DNA of 64,000 bases from Gemmobacter fulvus (GCF_018798885.1 NZ_CP076363.1:246691-310690); one strand, 5' to 3'; shown: positions 35,134 to 43,877, numbered from the stretch's first letter. The notes: generated from the letters alone by a model not told the origin. Translations and numbers: made by a program.

Positions 35134-36066
35134 ATGACAGTCAACCTCAAATCTCCCGGAGTTCTGGCCCGTCTGCGCCAGAGCGACCTCTGGTGGTCTT
35201 TCACCCATCAGCGCAGTGCGGTCTTTGCCGCCGTGCTGCTGACGGTGCTGATCGTCAGCGCCTTCACCGCACCGCTGTATGCGCCGCAGAATCCGTTTGA
35301 TCCGGCCCAGCTGGAACTGTGGAATGCCGAAATTCCGCCGATCTGGCTGGAGGGCGGGCAATGGCCCTATCTTCTGGGCACCGATACCCAGGGGCGCGAT
35401 ATCCTGTCGGCCATCCTCTATGGCTCGCGCATCTCGATCCTGATCGGCATCGCCTCGGTGGTATTCGCGCTGGTGATCGGCATCGGCACCGGGCTGGTCG
35501 CGGGCTATTATGGCGGTTTCGTCGAAAACGCGCTGATGCGGGTGGGCGACATCCTGCTGTCGATCCCCACCATCCTGATCGCCATTCTGGTCAGCGCCAT
35601 CGTGCGGGAACTGCTGCCGCCCAGCCTGCGCGAAATCGGTGCCGGAGCGGTGCTGGTGCTGGCCATCGTGCTGAGCGGCTGGGTGCAATATGCCCGCACC
35701 GTGCGCGCACAGACGGCGGTGGAACGGCGCAAGGAATATGTGCAGGCGGCGCAGCTGCTCAAGGTGCCTGCGCGGCGCATCATGTTCAGCCATATCCTGC
35801 CCAACACGCTGACCCCCATCCTGGTTGCGGCCACGCTGAACTTCGGCATGGCGATCCTGACCGAGGCGACGCTGTCTTTCCTCGGGATCGGGATGCCGCC
35901 CAGTCAGCCCAGCCTCGGCACGCTGATCCGCCTTGGCAACCAGTTCCTGTTCTCTGGCATGTGGTGGATCGTGCTGTTCCCCGTGCTGCAACTCTGCCTG
36001 CTCGTCGTGTCCGTCAACCTGTTGGGTGACTGGCTGCGCGACGCGCTGAACCCGAAATTGAGGTAA
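35134..36066 (+). CDS. ABC transporter permease (DppC type)
   Basis: 310-residue permease. The cytoplasmic N-terminus is followed by a first helix (FAAVLLTVLIVSAFTAPLYA) and the OppC-like periplasmic loop LLGTDTQGRDILSAILYGSR, a family hallmark. The EAA loop is YVQAAQLLKVPARRIMFSHIL and the C-terminus LLGDWLRDALNPKLR is typical. Three bp separate it from the DppB-type gene. A long antisense open frame over this region is a composition shadow. Confidence 0.92.
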   Translation: MTVNLKSPGVLARLRQSDLWWSFTHQRSAVFAAVLLTVLIVSAFTAPLYAPQNPFDPAQLELWNAEIPPIWLEGGQWPYLLGTDTQGRDILSAILYGSRISILIGIASVVFALVIGIGTGLVAGYYGGFVENALMRVGDILLSIPTILIAILVSAIVRELLPPSLREIGAGAVLVLAIVLSGWVQYARTVRAQTAVERRKEYVQAAQLLKVPARRIMFSHILPNTLTPILVAATLNFGMAILTEATLSFLGIGMPPSQPSLGTLIRLGNQFLFSGMWWIVLFPVLQLCLLVVSVNLLGDWLRDALNPKLR

Positions 36067-36069
36067 GTG

Positions 36070-37272
36070 ATGACTGACCTTCTGATCCGCAATATCCGTC
36101 CGATGGCGGGCGACGCAGCTGACCTGTTGATCCGTGCCGGGCGTATCGTGGCAATGGGCCAGAACCTTGCTGCCGAAGGTGTCGCAGTGGAGGACGGGCA
36201 GGGCGCGATTGCCATTCCGTCGCTGACCGATGCGCATACCCATCTGGACAAGACGACCTGGGGCATGGGCTGGTATGCCGGTCGCAAGGGCGGCGCGTTG
36301 CAGGCCCTGATCGACAACGAACGCAACGAACGGATCCCGCTGGGCCTTGATGTGCATCGCCAGTCGATGCGCCACGCCCTGCAACTGATTGCCAATGGCA
36401 CCGGCCAGATCCGCAGCCATGTCGATGTGGACCATGATCACAAGCTGACCCTGCTTGAAGGCAAGCTGCGCACCCGCGCGGCCTTGCAGGGGGCGGTGGA
36501 TATCCAGATCGTTGCTTTCCCGCAATCCGGCCTGATGATCCGCCCCGGCGTCTATGAGCTGCTGGACGAGGCGCTGGCCATGGGGGCCGATGTCGTTGGC
36601 GGGCTGGATCCGTCGTCGATGGACCGCGATCCGAAAGCCTCGCTTGATGCGATTTTCCGGCTGGCCGAAAAGCACGGCAAGCCGATCGACATCCATCTGC
36701 ACGAATATGGCGAGCTGGGGGCCTTCACGCTGGAGGAGATCATCATCCGCACCCGCGCACATGGCATGCAGGGCAAGGTGGGCGTGTCGCATTGCTTCTG
36801 CCTCGGGATGCCCGATCCGCACCGGGTTGGCCCCTTGATGGATCAGGTCGCGCGTGAAGATATCCGCATCTTCACCACCGGCCATCCCTCTGCCGAAGTG
36901 CCGTCGTTGCAGGACATGCGCGCGGCGGGGATCAAGGTGGGGCTGGGCTGCGACGGCATCCGCGACACCTGGGGTCCGTGGGGCCAGCCCGACATGCTGC
37001 ACCGCGCTCGGATCGTCGGCATGAAGAACCGGATGCGCCGCGATGACGAGCTGGAGCTGCTGCTGGACGCCGCCTCGCGCGGCGGGGCCGAGGCGATGGG
37101 GATGGACGCACAGGGGCTGGCCCTCGGTGCCGTGGCCGACCTGACGCTGGTGGCGGGCGAAACTCTGGCCCATGCGGTTGTCGAAGAGGCACCGCGTCCG
37201 CTGGTGGTCAAGGGCGGGCGTGTCGTGGCCCGCAACGGCGCGCTGGCCCTGCCGGGGATCACCATGCCATGA
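36070..37272 (+). CDS. Amidohydrolase, cytosine deaminase-like
   Basis: 400-residue metal-dependent hydrolase of the CodA/AtzC type, acting on a ring C-N bond of a small N-heterocycle. Metal ligands are DAHTHLDKT (HxH, about 57-59), the His in HLHEYGELG, the His in VSHCFCLG and the Asp in GCDGIRDTWGPWG. The start is set at ATG 36070 with GAGG upstream; a GTG at 36067 is in frame. It ends in ATGA overlap with the second amidohydrolase. Being inside an ABC transporter operon, it presumably acts on the imported ligand. Confidence 0.85.
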   Translation: MTDLLIRNIRPMAGDAADLLIRAGRIVAMGQNLAAEGVAVEDGQGAIAIPSLTDAHTHLDKTTWGMGWYAGRKGGALQALIDNERNERIPLGLDVHRQSMRHALQLIANGTGQIRSHVDVDHDHKLTLLEGKLRTRAALQGAVDIQIVAFPQSGLMIRPGVYELLDEALAMGADVVGGLDPSSMDRDPKASLDAIFRLAEKHGKPIDIHLHEYGELGAFTLEEIIIRTRAHGMQGKVGVSHCFCLGMPDPHRVGPLMDQVAREDIRIFTTGHPSAEVPSLQDMRAAGIKVGLGCDGIRDTWGPWGQPDMLHRARIVGMKNRMRRDDELELLLDAASRGGAEAMGMDAQGLALGAVADLTLVAGETLAHAVVEEAPRPLVVKGGRVVARNGALALPGITMP

Positions 37273-38759
37273 GCGCGTTTCGTGACCTGACGCTGGGCGC
37301 CGCCGCGCCCGGCCGTACTGCCCTGACCGCCGATTGGGTGCTGGGCCATGCGGCGGGTGGCCATTGCCTGATCCCGAATGGCGAAGTGGTGTTCGAGGCG
37401 GGGCGCATCCTGCATGTCGGCCAACGGTTCGAGGGCGAGGTGGCCCGGCGAATCAGCCTTGGCTGCGCGCTGATCTCGCCCGGCCTGATCGACCTTGATG
37501 CCCTGTCGGATCTCGATACCACGGTGCTGAGCATCGACCATGGCCCCGGCTGGGCAAAGGGCCGGGTCTGGCCGCGCTCTTATGTCGAGCGTGGCCCCTA
37601 TGAGATGTATGCGCCGGAAGAGTTGGCCTTCCAGAAACGCTATGCTTTTGCGCAGCTTTTGCGGAACGGCATCACCACCGCTGCCCCCATCGCCTCGCTG
37701 TTCTACCGGGAATGGGGCGAGACGGCAGCCGAATTCACCGCAGCGGCCGAGGCTGCGGGCGAGATGGGGCTGCGGGTCTATCTGTCGCCCGCCTATCGTG
37801 CGGGCGGCATGGTGCTGGAAGGGCCGGGCCAGATGGTGCCGGTGTTCGACGAGCCGCGCGGCATGGCGGGGCTGGACGAGGCCATCGCCTTCGTCACTGC
37901 GCAGGAGGGCCGCTTCGGCGGACTGGTGCGCGGTATGCTGGCCCCCGACCGGGTGGAAACCTGCACCGCGCCGCTGCTGCGCCGCACGCTGGACGCGGCA
38001 CAGGATCTGGATTGCCGGGTGCGCCTGCACATGGCGCAGGGCGCGATGGAGGTGCAGACGGTTCAGGCGCTGCACGGCACCACCGCGCCGGACTGGCTGG
38101 CGCGGGAAGGGCTGCTGAACGACCGCATCCTTGCGCCGCATGCCACCAATGCGACCGACACCGATCTGGCCCATTACGCCGCCCATGGGGTAAGCGTGGT
38201 GCATTGCCCGCTGGTCTCAGGCCGGGGCGGGTCGATCCTGCGGTCGTTTGGCCGCCTGCGGGCGCAGGGCATCAATATCGCCATGGGTACCGATACCGCG
38301 CCCGCCGATATGCTGCTCAACCTGCTGACCGGGCTGATGACGGCCCGCATCGCCGATATTGACGCGCCGCATCAGCGCAGCGCCGATTTCTGGGATGCCG
38401 CCACGCTGGGTGGGGCCCGCGCGCTGGGGCGGGACGACATCGGGTGCCTGAAACCCGGAGCCCGCGCCGATATTGCGGTGTTCCGGCTGGATGATGCGAT
38501 GATGACCCCGGCGATTGACCCGATCACCACGCTTGTCACCGGCGGCTCTGGCAAGGTGACGCAAGCCACCTTTGTCGACGGTCGGCTGTCGATGTGCGAA
38601 GGCCGTGTGGCCGGGATCGACCTTGCTGAAGCCCAGGCCCGCGCGCAGGCGCAGTTTGACGGGCTGCTGGCAAAATACCCCGAACGCAGCTGGCAGCATC
38701 GGCCCGTGGCCGAGCTGTTTCCCCCAAGCTATCCCGTCCGACAGGAGGCGACCCCATGA
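37269..38759 (+). CDS. Amidohydrolase-family protein lacking the HxH motif (ATZ/TRZ-like)
   Basis: 496-residue protein with the fold landmarks of chlorohydrolase/guanine deaminase-type amidohydrolases: beta-rich N-terminus, LISPGLIDLDALSDLD where PGxxDxHxHL is expected, RLHMAQGAMEV, LAPHATNATD, HCPLVSG and GTDTAPADMLLN. The first metal motif HxH is replaced by D-A-L-S-D, and HxxE is HMAQ, so metal binding must differ or one metal is absent. It may be a distinct active subgroup or a non-catalytic partner of the preceding amidohydrolase. It overlaps both neighbours in ATGA. Confidence 0.78.
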   Translation: MSAFRDLTLGAAAPGRTALTADWVLGHAAGGHCLIPNGEVVFEAGRILHVGQRFEGEVARRISLGCALISPGLIDLDALSDLDTTVLSIDHGPGWAKGRVWPRSYVERGPYEMYAPEELAFQKRYAFAQLLRNGITTAAPIASLFYREWGETAAEFTAAAEAAGEMGLRVYLSPAYRAGGMVLEGPGQMVPVFDEPRGMAGLDEAIAFVTAQEGRFGGLVRGMLAPDRVETCTAPLLRRTLDAAQDLDCRVRLHMAQGAMEVQTVQALHGTTAPDWLAREGLLNDRILAPHATNATDTDLAHYAAHGVSVVHCPLVSGRGGSILRSFGRLRAQGINIAMGTDTAPADMLLNLLTGLMTARIADIDAPHQRSADFWDAATLGGARALGRDDIGCLKPGARADIAVFRLDDAMMTPAIDPITTLVTGGSGKVTQATFVDGRLSMCEGRVAGIDLAEAQARAQAQFDGLLAKYPERSWQHRPVAELFPPSYPVRQEATP

Positions 38760-39742
38760 CCGGCACACCCATGCTTGATGTCCGCGCATTGCGGGTGGAA
38801 TTTCCGGGCCGGCACGGCACGGTGACGGCGCTTGCCGATGTCAGCCTGACCATTCAACCTGGTGAAATTCTGGGGGTGGTGGGCGAATCCGGGGCTGGCA
38901 AATCCATGACCGGGCTTGCCGTGCAGGGCCTGCTGGAACCGCCGGGCCATGTGGCGGGCGGCGAGGTCTGGCTGAATGGCCGCCGCATCGACACGCTGAG
39001 CGACCGCGAGATGGAAAAGGTGCGCGGGCGCGAGATCGGGGCGATTTTTCAGGATCCGCTGACCTCGCTCAACCCGCTGTTTTCGGTGGGCAAGCAGTTG
39101 ATCGAGACGATCCGCCTGCACCTGCCGCTGTCCCGCGCCGAGGCGCGGCAACGCGCTATCGCCCTGCTGACCGAGGTGGGTATTCCCGGCCCGGAAGAGC
39201 GGGTTGACCATTTCCCGCACCAGTTTTCCGGCGGGATGCGGCAGCGTGTGGTGATTGCCCTTGCGCTGGCCGCGCGGCCCAAGCTGATCATTGCGGATGA
39301 ACCGACCACGGCGCTGGACGTGTCGATTCAGGCGCAGATCACCTCGCTGCTGCGCCGGTTGTGCAAGGAAAACGGCACGGCAGTGATGCTTGTCACCCAT
39401 GACATGGGGGTGATTGCCGAAACGGCGGATCGGGTGGCGGTGATGTATGCCGGGCGGCTGGTCGAGATCGGCCCGGTGGCCGAGGTCATCGCCCGCCCCA
39501 GCCATCCCTATACGCGCGGTCTGATGGGATCCATTCCCACGCTGGGCGCACGGGTGCCGCGGCTGCAACAGATCGACGGGTCGATGCCGCGTCTGGATGC
39601 GATCCCGCAGGGCTGCGCCTTCAACCCGCGCTGCCCGCATGTGATACCGCGCTGCCGGACAGACCGGCCCACGCTGCACGCCAGCGGCTCTGGCCAAAGC
39701 GCCTGCTGGCTCAACACCCTCGCACAGGAGAGCGCCGCATGA
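38756..39742 (+). CDS. ABC transporter ATP-binding protein (DppD type)
   Basis: 328-residue ATPase with Walker A GESGAGKS (about 42-49), Q-loop [12 protein letters not shown], signature [13 protein letters not shown], Walker [13 protein letters not shown] and the H-loop VTHDMG. The C-terminal oligopeptide/dipeptide extension has the cysteine pattern [14 protein letters not shown], which in this group can bind an iron-sulfur cluster. Start and stop overlap the neighbours by 4 bases each, so it is translationally coupled within the operon. Confidence 0.93.
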   Translation: MTGTPMLDVRALRVEFPGRHGTVTALADVSLTIQPGEILGVVGESGAGKSMTGLAVQGLLEPPGHVAGGEVWLNGRRIDTLSDREMEKVRGREIGAIFQDPLTSLNPLFSVGKQLIETIRLHLPLSRAEARQRAIALLTEVGIPGPEERVDHFPHQFSGGMRQRVVIALALAARPKLIIADEPTTALDVSIQAQITSLLRRLCKENGTAVMLVTHDMGVIAETADRVAVMYAGRLVEIGPVAEVIARPSHPYTRGLMGSIPTLGARVPRLQQIDGSMPRLDAIPQGCAFNPRCPHVIPRCRTDRPTLHASGSGQSACWLNTLAQESAA

Positions 39743-40749
39743 CCTCCCCCGCCCTGACCGTCACCCATCTGACGCGGCTGTTCAACGTCTCGGCCCCGTG
39801 GCTGAACCGGGTGATCGAACGAAAGCCCAAGGCGTTTCTGCGGGCCGTGGATGACATCAGCTTTACCGTGCCGTCCGGCGGCTGTCTCAGTCTTGTCGGC
39901 GAAAGCGGCTGCGGCAAATCCACGGTCGCGCGTCTGGTGACGGGGCTTTACGAGGCCACCACCGGACAGATGCGCTTTGCCAATGGCAAGGATGGCAAAC
40001 CCCTGGCGGCGCAGATGATCTTTCAGGATCCCTATGCCAGCCTCAACCCGCGCTGGCGTGTGTTCGACATCATCGCCGAGCCGCTGCGCGAGCTGAAACT
40101 GCGCGACAGCGAGGCCGAGATTGCCACGCGGGTGGGAGAGCTGCTGACGACGGTGGGCCTTGCCCCCCGCGACGGGCGCAAGTTCCCGCACGAGTTTTCG
40201 GGCGGGCAACGGCAGCGGATCTCCATCGCGCGGGCGCTGGCGACGGAACCGGAGTTTCTGGTCTGTGACGAGCCGACCTCGGCGCTGGATGTGTCGGTGC
40301 AGGCGCAGATCCTCAATCTGATGCGCCGCTTGCAGGATGAAATGGGGCTGACCTATCTGTTCATCAGCCATGACATGAGCGTGGTGCGCCATATGTCAGA
40401 CCAGATTGCCGTGATGTATCTGGGGCGGATCGTGGAACAGGCGGCCACCGAAGTGCTGTTTGCCGACCCGAAACACCCCTATACGCAGCTGCTGCTGGAA
40501 ACGATCCCGAATGTGGCCGATCCGCGCCGCGACCGGGTGCCGCAATCGGGCGAGGTGCCCAGCCCGATGGCCCCGCCGTCGGGCTGCACTTTCCATCCGC
40601 GCTGCCCGCAGGCCGATGCGCGCTGTTCGGCAGAGCGGCCGGAAATGCAGACCTATCAGGATGGCAGCCGCGTGGCCTGTCATCGCGTGGCCGAGGCCAT
40701 GGCGGCGCTTGCCGTGCCTTCGGTTGGGGACCAACGCCTCTCAGCCTGA
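39739..40749 (+). CDS. ABC transporter ATP-binding protein (DppF type)
   Basis: 336-residue ATPase, second nucleotide-binding subunit. It has Walker A GESGCGKS, Q-loop MIFQDPYASLNP, signature FSGGQRQRISIARAL, Walker B LVCDEPTSALD, H-loop ISHDMS and a C-terminal CTFHPRCPQADARC. Last gene of the operon that starts at 32526, followed within 20 bp by a strong intrinsic terminator. Confidence 0.93.
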   Translation: MTSPALTVTHLTRLFNVSAPWLNRVIERKPKAFLRAVDDISFTVPSGGCLSLVGESGCGKSTVARLVTGLYEATTGQMRFANGKDGKPLAAQMIFQDPYASLNPRWRVFDIIAEPLRELKLRDSEAEIATRVGELLTTVGLAPRDGRKFPHEFSGGQRQRISIARALATEPEFLVCDEPTSALDVSVQAQILNLMRRLQDEMGLTYLFISHDMSVVRHMSDQIAVMYLGRIVEQAATEVLFADPKHPYTQLLLETIPNVADPRRDRVPQSGEVPSPMAPPSGCTFHPRCPQADARCSAERPEMQTYQDGSRVACHRVAEAMAALAVPSVGDQRLSA

Positions 40750-40767
40750 CCGGGGCATCGTCAGGAA

Positions 40768-40804
40768 GGGCCGCGCCGGACATCCGGCGCGGCCCTTTTT
40801 CTTT
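40768..40804 (+). terminator. Strong intrinsic terminator of the ABC/amidohydrolase operon
   Basis: Perfect 12-bp stem GGGCCGCGCCGG / CCGGCGCGGCCC, 4-base loop, then TTTTTCTTT. It lies 18 bp past the DppF-type stop codon. Confidence 0.92.
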
Positions 40805-40847
40805 GCCGGGTGGCTGGCAGGTCGTGGCTGGCAGAGCAGCACAGACG

Positions 40848-40876
40848 AAAAAACCGCGCCGATGGTCTGGCGCGGT
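40848..40876 (-). terminator. Intrinsic terminator of the racemase/flavin reductase operon
   Basis: Stem ACCGCGCC / GGCGCGGT, 8-base loop. On the minus strand it is followed by a run of six T. It lies 33 bp past the racemase stop, back to back with the ABC operon terminator. Confidence 0.85.
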
Positions 40877-40909
40877 CAGGTGTCCCGGGAGGGGGTCGCA
40901 GGATAGGGG

Positions 40910-41635
40910 TCAGGCGGTTTGCGCCAGCACACAGGCAGATTTGGCCCGCGGATAATCATAGGCACCGATCTTCGAGGTGGCATAGCCGCCACCCACCAGA
41001 CCTTCGGCCAGTTTCACGGCGGCCGTCACGCCATCAATCACCGGCATGCCGGTCTGCAATTGCAGCCGGTCGCACAGATCCGACATGCCGGCACAGCCCA
41101 GCACCACGGCTTCGGCGCCATCCACATCGCGGGCGGCCTCGATCTCGCGGATCAGGCGCGCTTCGGCGGTGGTCGGGTCTTGCTCGAGCGCCAGCACCGG
41201 CATGTCCACGGCGCGCACCGCACGGCAGCGATGGCCCGCGCCGTAAGCTTCGACCAGATCTTCGATGATTGGAACCGAGCGGGGCAGGGTGGTGACGATG
41301 GAAAACCGGGTGGCGATGGTGGTGGCCACCTGCACGGCGGCCTGACAGATGCCGATCACCGGCCCCGCCGCGATTTCGCGCGCGGCGGCAAGGCCCGGAT
41401 CGTCGAAACAGGCGATCACATAAGCATCCACGCCGCGCGCCTCACCGGCGCGGATCAGGTCGAGCATCGCAGGCACCGACATCGCCTCGTCGGCATGGCC
41501 TTCGATGCTGGCCGGGGTGCCTTTGGGATTGATGGCCTCGATTACCGTGCCGGGAAAGGCGCAGCGCCGGGCGCTGTCGGCAATCTGCATGGTCATCGAC
41601 AGGGTGGAATTCGGGTTGATCACAAGGATTTTCAT
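40910..41635 (-). CDS. Asp/Glu/hydantoin racemase family protein
   Basis: 241-residue cofactor-independent racemase. The N-terminus ILVINPNSTLSMT is the hydantoin racemase signature. The two catalytic cysteines are in VIACFDDPGL (about 76) and VLGCAGMSDL (about 180). Hydantoin, allantoin and malonate-type substrates occur in the family. It lies 3 bp from the flavin reductase gene on the same strand and converges with the ABC/amidohydrolase operon. Together these suggest metabolism of a cyclic amide such as a hydantoin. Confidence 0.87.
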   Translation of the reverse strand: MKILVINPNSTLSMTMQIADSARRCAFPGTVIEAINPKGTPASIEGHADEAMSVPAMLDLIRAGEARGVDAYVIACFDDPGLAAAREIAAGPVIGICQAAVQVATTIATRFSIVTTLPRSVPIIEDLVEAYGAGHRCRAVRAVDMPVLALEQDPTTAEARLIREIEAARDVDGAEAVVLGCAGMSDLCDRLQLQTGMPVIDGVTAAVKLAEGLVGGGYATSKIGAYDYPRAKSACVLAQTA

Positions 41636-41638
41636 GGC

Positions 41639-42274
41639 TCAGGCTCTCACGTTCAGGCGGGCCTGCACCGACTCGATGCCCGGCGAGGGCATTTCAAACT
41701 GGCGGTCCGAGGTGATGTAATTGTCGGCATGAAGCCGGGCGATGGGTTGGTATCTGTCGGGGTCGACATAGCGCCCCTCTGCATCCAGGCAGTCGCGCCG
41801 CACATGCATGTGCACCACTTCGCCCAGCACGATCACGCGGCGGTCATAGTCGATCAGGCGTTCCACCCGGCATTCCATCGCGCAGGGGCTTTCCACCACA
41901 CGCCGCGCCGCCACCTGTTCGCAGGCTGCCGCCGTCAGGCCGGCGAGCGAGATTTCATCCACATCCGGGGCCACGCCCAGCCCGCAGATCAGCATGGCAT
42001 CGGCAATCGCCATATCCACCATGTTCACCACAAACTCGCGGTTGCGGCGGATGTTGCGCACGGTGTCTTTTTCCTGCCCGTCGGGTTTGGTCTGGATCCC
42101 CAGGATCACGATCGCCGGATCATGCGAGAACACGTTGAAAAAGCTCATCGGGGCGGCATTGTCCTGCCCGCCCTCGGACAGGGTGGACACCAGCGCAATT
42201 GGCCGGGGGCCAATGAAATTGGTCAGCAGGCGGTAACGGTCCTGCGCCGTGATCTGGGTGAAATCAAAATCCAT
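41639..42274 (-). CDS. Flavin reductase family protein (DIM6/NTAB)
   Basis: 211-residue FMN-binding protein of the flavin-reductase-like family. It has YRLLTNFIGPRPIALVSTLSEGG (about 13-35; PRPIALVST is the FMN phosphate-binding region), then AAPMSFFNVFSHDPAIV and KDTVRNIRRNREFVVNMV. It may supply reduced flavin to a monooxygenase or act alone; no monooxygenase gene is adjacent. First gene of the reductase-racemase operon, divergent from the GntR regulator, whose operator-like sequence lies between them. Confidence 0.87.
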   Translation of the reverse strand: MDFDFTQITAQDRYRLLTNFIGPRPIALVSTLSEGGQDNAAPMSFFNVFSHDPAIVILGIQTKPDGQEKDTVRNIRRNREFVVNMVDMAIADAMLICGLGVAPDVDEISLAGLTAAACEQVAARRVVESPCAMECRVERLIDYDRRVIVLGEVVHMHVRRDCLDAEGRYVDPDRYQPIARLHADNYITSDRQFEMPSPGIESVQARLNVRA

Positions 42275-42345
42275 CGGCTTTCCTGTCGGCTAAGGGTCAT
42301 GCGGACATGGCGAGAATCCGCCCCGGATTTTCCCGGTTGTTCTCT

Positions 42346-42374
42346 TCGACAATATTGTCTACATTTTTGTAGTC
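42346..42374. promoter_or_regulatory. GntR operator-like site between flavin reductase and GntR genes
   Basis: TCGACAATATTGTCTACA (42346-42363) contains the perfect 12-bp palindrome GACAATATTGTC (42348-42359). It runs into a second palindrome, GTCTACA-like arm plus TGTAGTC, around CTACA-TTTT-TGTAG (42359-42372). The first matches the site at 32375 in 16 of 18 positions. It lies in the 171-bp divergent gap, positioned to control both genes. Confidence 0.62.
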
Positions 42375-42445
42375 AACATGAACGTGGCCCGCAGATTGAC
42401 TTTTTACACTGCGCGGCAAAGATAGGGTGGAACCAAGGAGCCTCT

Positions 42446-43132
42446 ATGTATCACAGCAAGGAAACCGTGACCGGCCCGACGGCCGAGATCTGCGAGCGTA
42501 TCTGGCTGTCGATTGCGGAAAAGCGGCTCAGGCCCGGTGCGCGGCTGAAAGAAGAACAGCTGGCCGAGATTTTTGATGTCAGCCGGGCGCGGGTGCGGCA
42601 GGCGCTGGCGGTGCTGGAAAGCGACGGGCTGGTGACCATCGTGCCCAACCGCGGTGCCTTTGTGTCCGAGCCGGGGGTGGACGAGGCGCGTGATGTGTTC
42701 CATGTGCGCAAACAGATCGAAGCGCGGGTGATGGAGCGGTTGATTGACCGCATCACCGATGACGACATTCCGCTGCTCGATGCCCATCTGACGCAAGAGC
42801 GCGAGGCCGATCAGCGCGGCGATACCTCGGCCACGATCCGCCTTTCGGGCGGGTTTCACCTGCTGCTGGCTGAACTGGCGGGATCAAGCTTTCTGTTCGG
42901 CATCCTGCGCGACCTGATTTCGCGCAGCTCGCTGATCACGGCGATGTATCGCGCGCGGCATCTGCACAATTGCGGCCCGGATGAACATGCGGCCCTGATC
43001 GACCGCATCCGCGCCCGCGACAAGGCCGGGGCGTTGCACATCATGCATCACCACCTGCAACACGTCGAGGATGAGCTGGATCTGACCGAAGAAGTGCCCA
43101 CCATCCGCGATCTGCGGCAGGCGCTGGTCTGA
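42446..43132 (+). CDS. GntR-family regulator (FadR/FCD subfamily)
   Basis: 228-residue regulator. The N-terminal winged HTH (about 12-75) reads RIWLSIAEKRLRPGARLKEEQLAEIF then VSRARVRQALAVLESDGLV, the GntR signature. The C-terminal FCD domain (about 85-215) has the metal-binding-type residues DxxxR in DVFHVRKQIEARVM and His in GGFHLLLAELAG and MHHHLQHVEDEL. AAGGAG is 5 bases before the ATG at 42446. It probably represses the catabolic genes at 31.4-42.3 kb and itself through the shared operator-like sites. Confidence 0.9.
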   Translation: MYHSKETVTGPTAEICERIWLSIAEKRLRPGARLKEEQLAEIFDVSRARVRQALAVLESDGLVTIVPNRGAFVSEPGVDEARDVFHVRKQIEARVMERLIDRITDDDIPLLDAHLTQEREADQRGDTSATIRLSGGFHLLLAELAGSSFLFGILRDLISRSSLITAMYRARHLHNCGPDEHAALIDRIRARDKAGALHIMHHHLQHVEDELDLTEEVPTIRDLRQALV

Positions 43133-43149
43133 CCTTTCCGTCAGGCATG

Positions 43150-43183
43150 AAAAAACCGCCCCCGCCAGAACTGGCAGGGGCGG
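43150..43183 (-). terminator. Intrinsic terminator
   Basis: Stem CCGCCCCCGCCAG / CTGGCAGGGGCGG (13 bp, one mismatch), 2-base loop. On the minus strand a run of six T follows. It ends the 43211-43690 gene and may also stop GntR transcripts from the other side. Confidence 0.85.
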
Positions 43184-43210
43184 CATGTGTTGGTCAGGTG
43201 GTGAGATCTG

Positions 43211-43690
43211 TTATTTCAGACGCTCGACCACGCTTTCGGCAAAGGCATCGACCATCGCCGCGTAATGTTCGGGCGAGTCGGTGAAGCTGCTGGCCGGGGC
43301 CACGCCATCTTTCAGATAGCGGTTGGCAATCTCGATCGAGACCGACAACTCATAGGTATCAAGCTGGGTACCTTCGGCGTTGGTGATGCGGATCACACCG
43401 ACCAGCACCGAATCCGCCACACCAAGTGTGGTCTGGAAGCTGTTGGCAAGCGACACTTCGTTGATGTCGACGCCGACGGTCACGCCATCATCCTTGATCC
43501 GGTCCTGAACGCGCGACAGGATGGCGGCCTGAAGATCGGTTGCAAGGTTGCCCCAGTATTTTGCAGCGGCTTCATTGCCGATGGCCGACACATCGGTCTC
43601 CACCGCAACGTCTTTGATCATCATGGTATTGGCCGAAGCCATGGGCGCGGCAAAAGCGGCAGATACAGCCAGAACGTGAAGCAGTTTCAT
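43211..43690 (-). CDS. Exported protein of unknown function under an EcfG-type promoter
   Basis: 159 residues with a Sec signal peptide (KLLHVLAVSAAFAAPMASA, cleavage near 20). The mature part is a small alpha/beta domain: IKDVAVETDVSAIGNEAAAKYW, VQDRIKDDGVTVGVDINEVSLANSF, YELSVSIEIANRYL. There are no cysteines. I do not recognise the family. A good EcfG promoter motif lies 51-77 bp upstream, so it belongs to the stress island. It is next to phyR on the same strand but separated from it by terminators and its own promoter. Confidence 0.7.
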   Translation of the reverse strand: MKLLHVLAVSAAFAAPMASANTMMIKDVAVETDVSAIGNEAAAKYWGNLATDLQAAILSRVQDRIKDDGVTVGVDINEVSLANSFQTTLGVADSVLVGVIRITNAEGTQLDTYELSVSIEIANRYLKDGVAPASSFTDSPEHYAAMVDAFAESVVERLK

Positions 43691-43741
43691 GTTAACCTCT
43701 TGATGTCGCCGGGGAATATCATGTTCCCCCTATGCAGACAC

Positions 43742-43767
43742 AACGCGCTGATGGCGGATTGGGTTCC
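43742..43767 (-). promoter_or_regulatory. EcfG-type promoter for the 43211-43690 gene
   Basis: Minus strand GGAAC (43767-43763), 17 bp, CGTT (43745-43742). The predicted start of transcription is about 45 nt before the ATG. Confidence 0.75.
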
Positions 43768-43836
43768 GCTGGGATCCGATTCATTTTTTAACCCCTTTGC
43801 CAAGGCACGGCCCTTCGCTGCCACGCAGGTATGAAA

Positions 43837-43858
43837 AAAGGGGGCCGAAGCCCCCTTT
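43837..43858 (-). terminator. Intrinsic terminator of phyR
   Basis: Stem AAAGGGGGC / GCCCCCTTT with a 4-base loop. On the minus strand a run of T follows (TTTTTT including the stem). It lies about 20 bp past the phyR stop. Confidence 0.82.
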
Positions 43859-43877
43859 GTCGTGGATGGTGCGCCGA

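Noticed and set aside
34333..37173. 946-codon open frame on the minus strand over the permease and amidohydrolase genes
   Set aside because: It is antisense to three well-supported genes; its sequence is His/Gln/Arg-rich low-complexity typical of reverse-strand reading in GC-rich DNA and matches no family.
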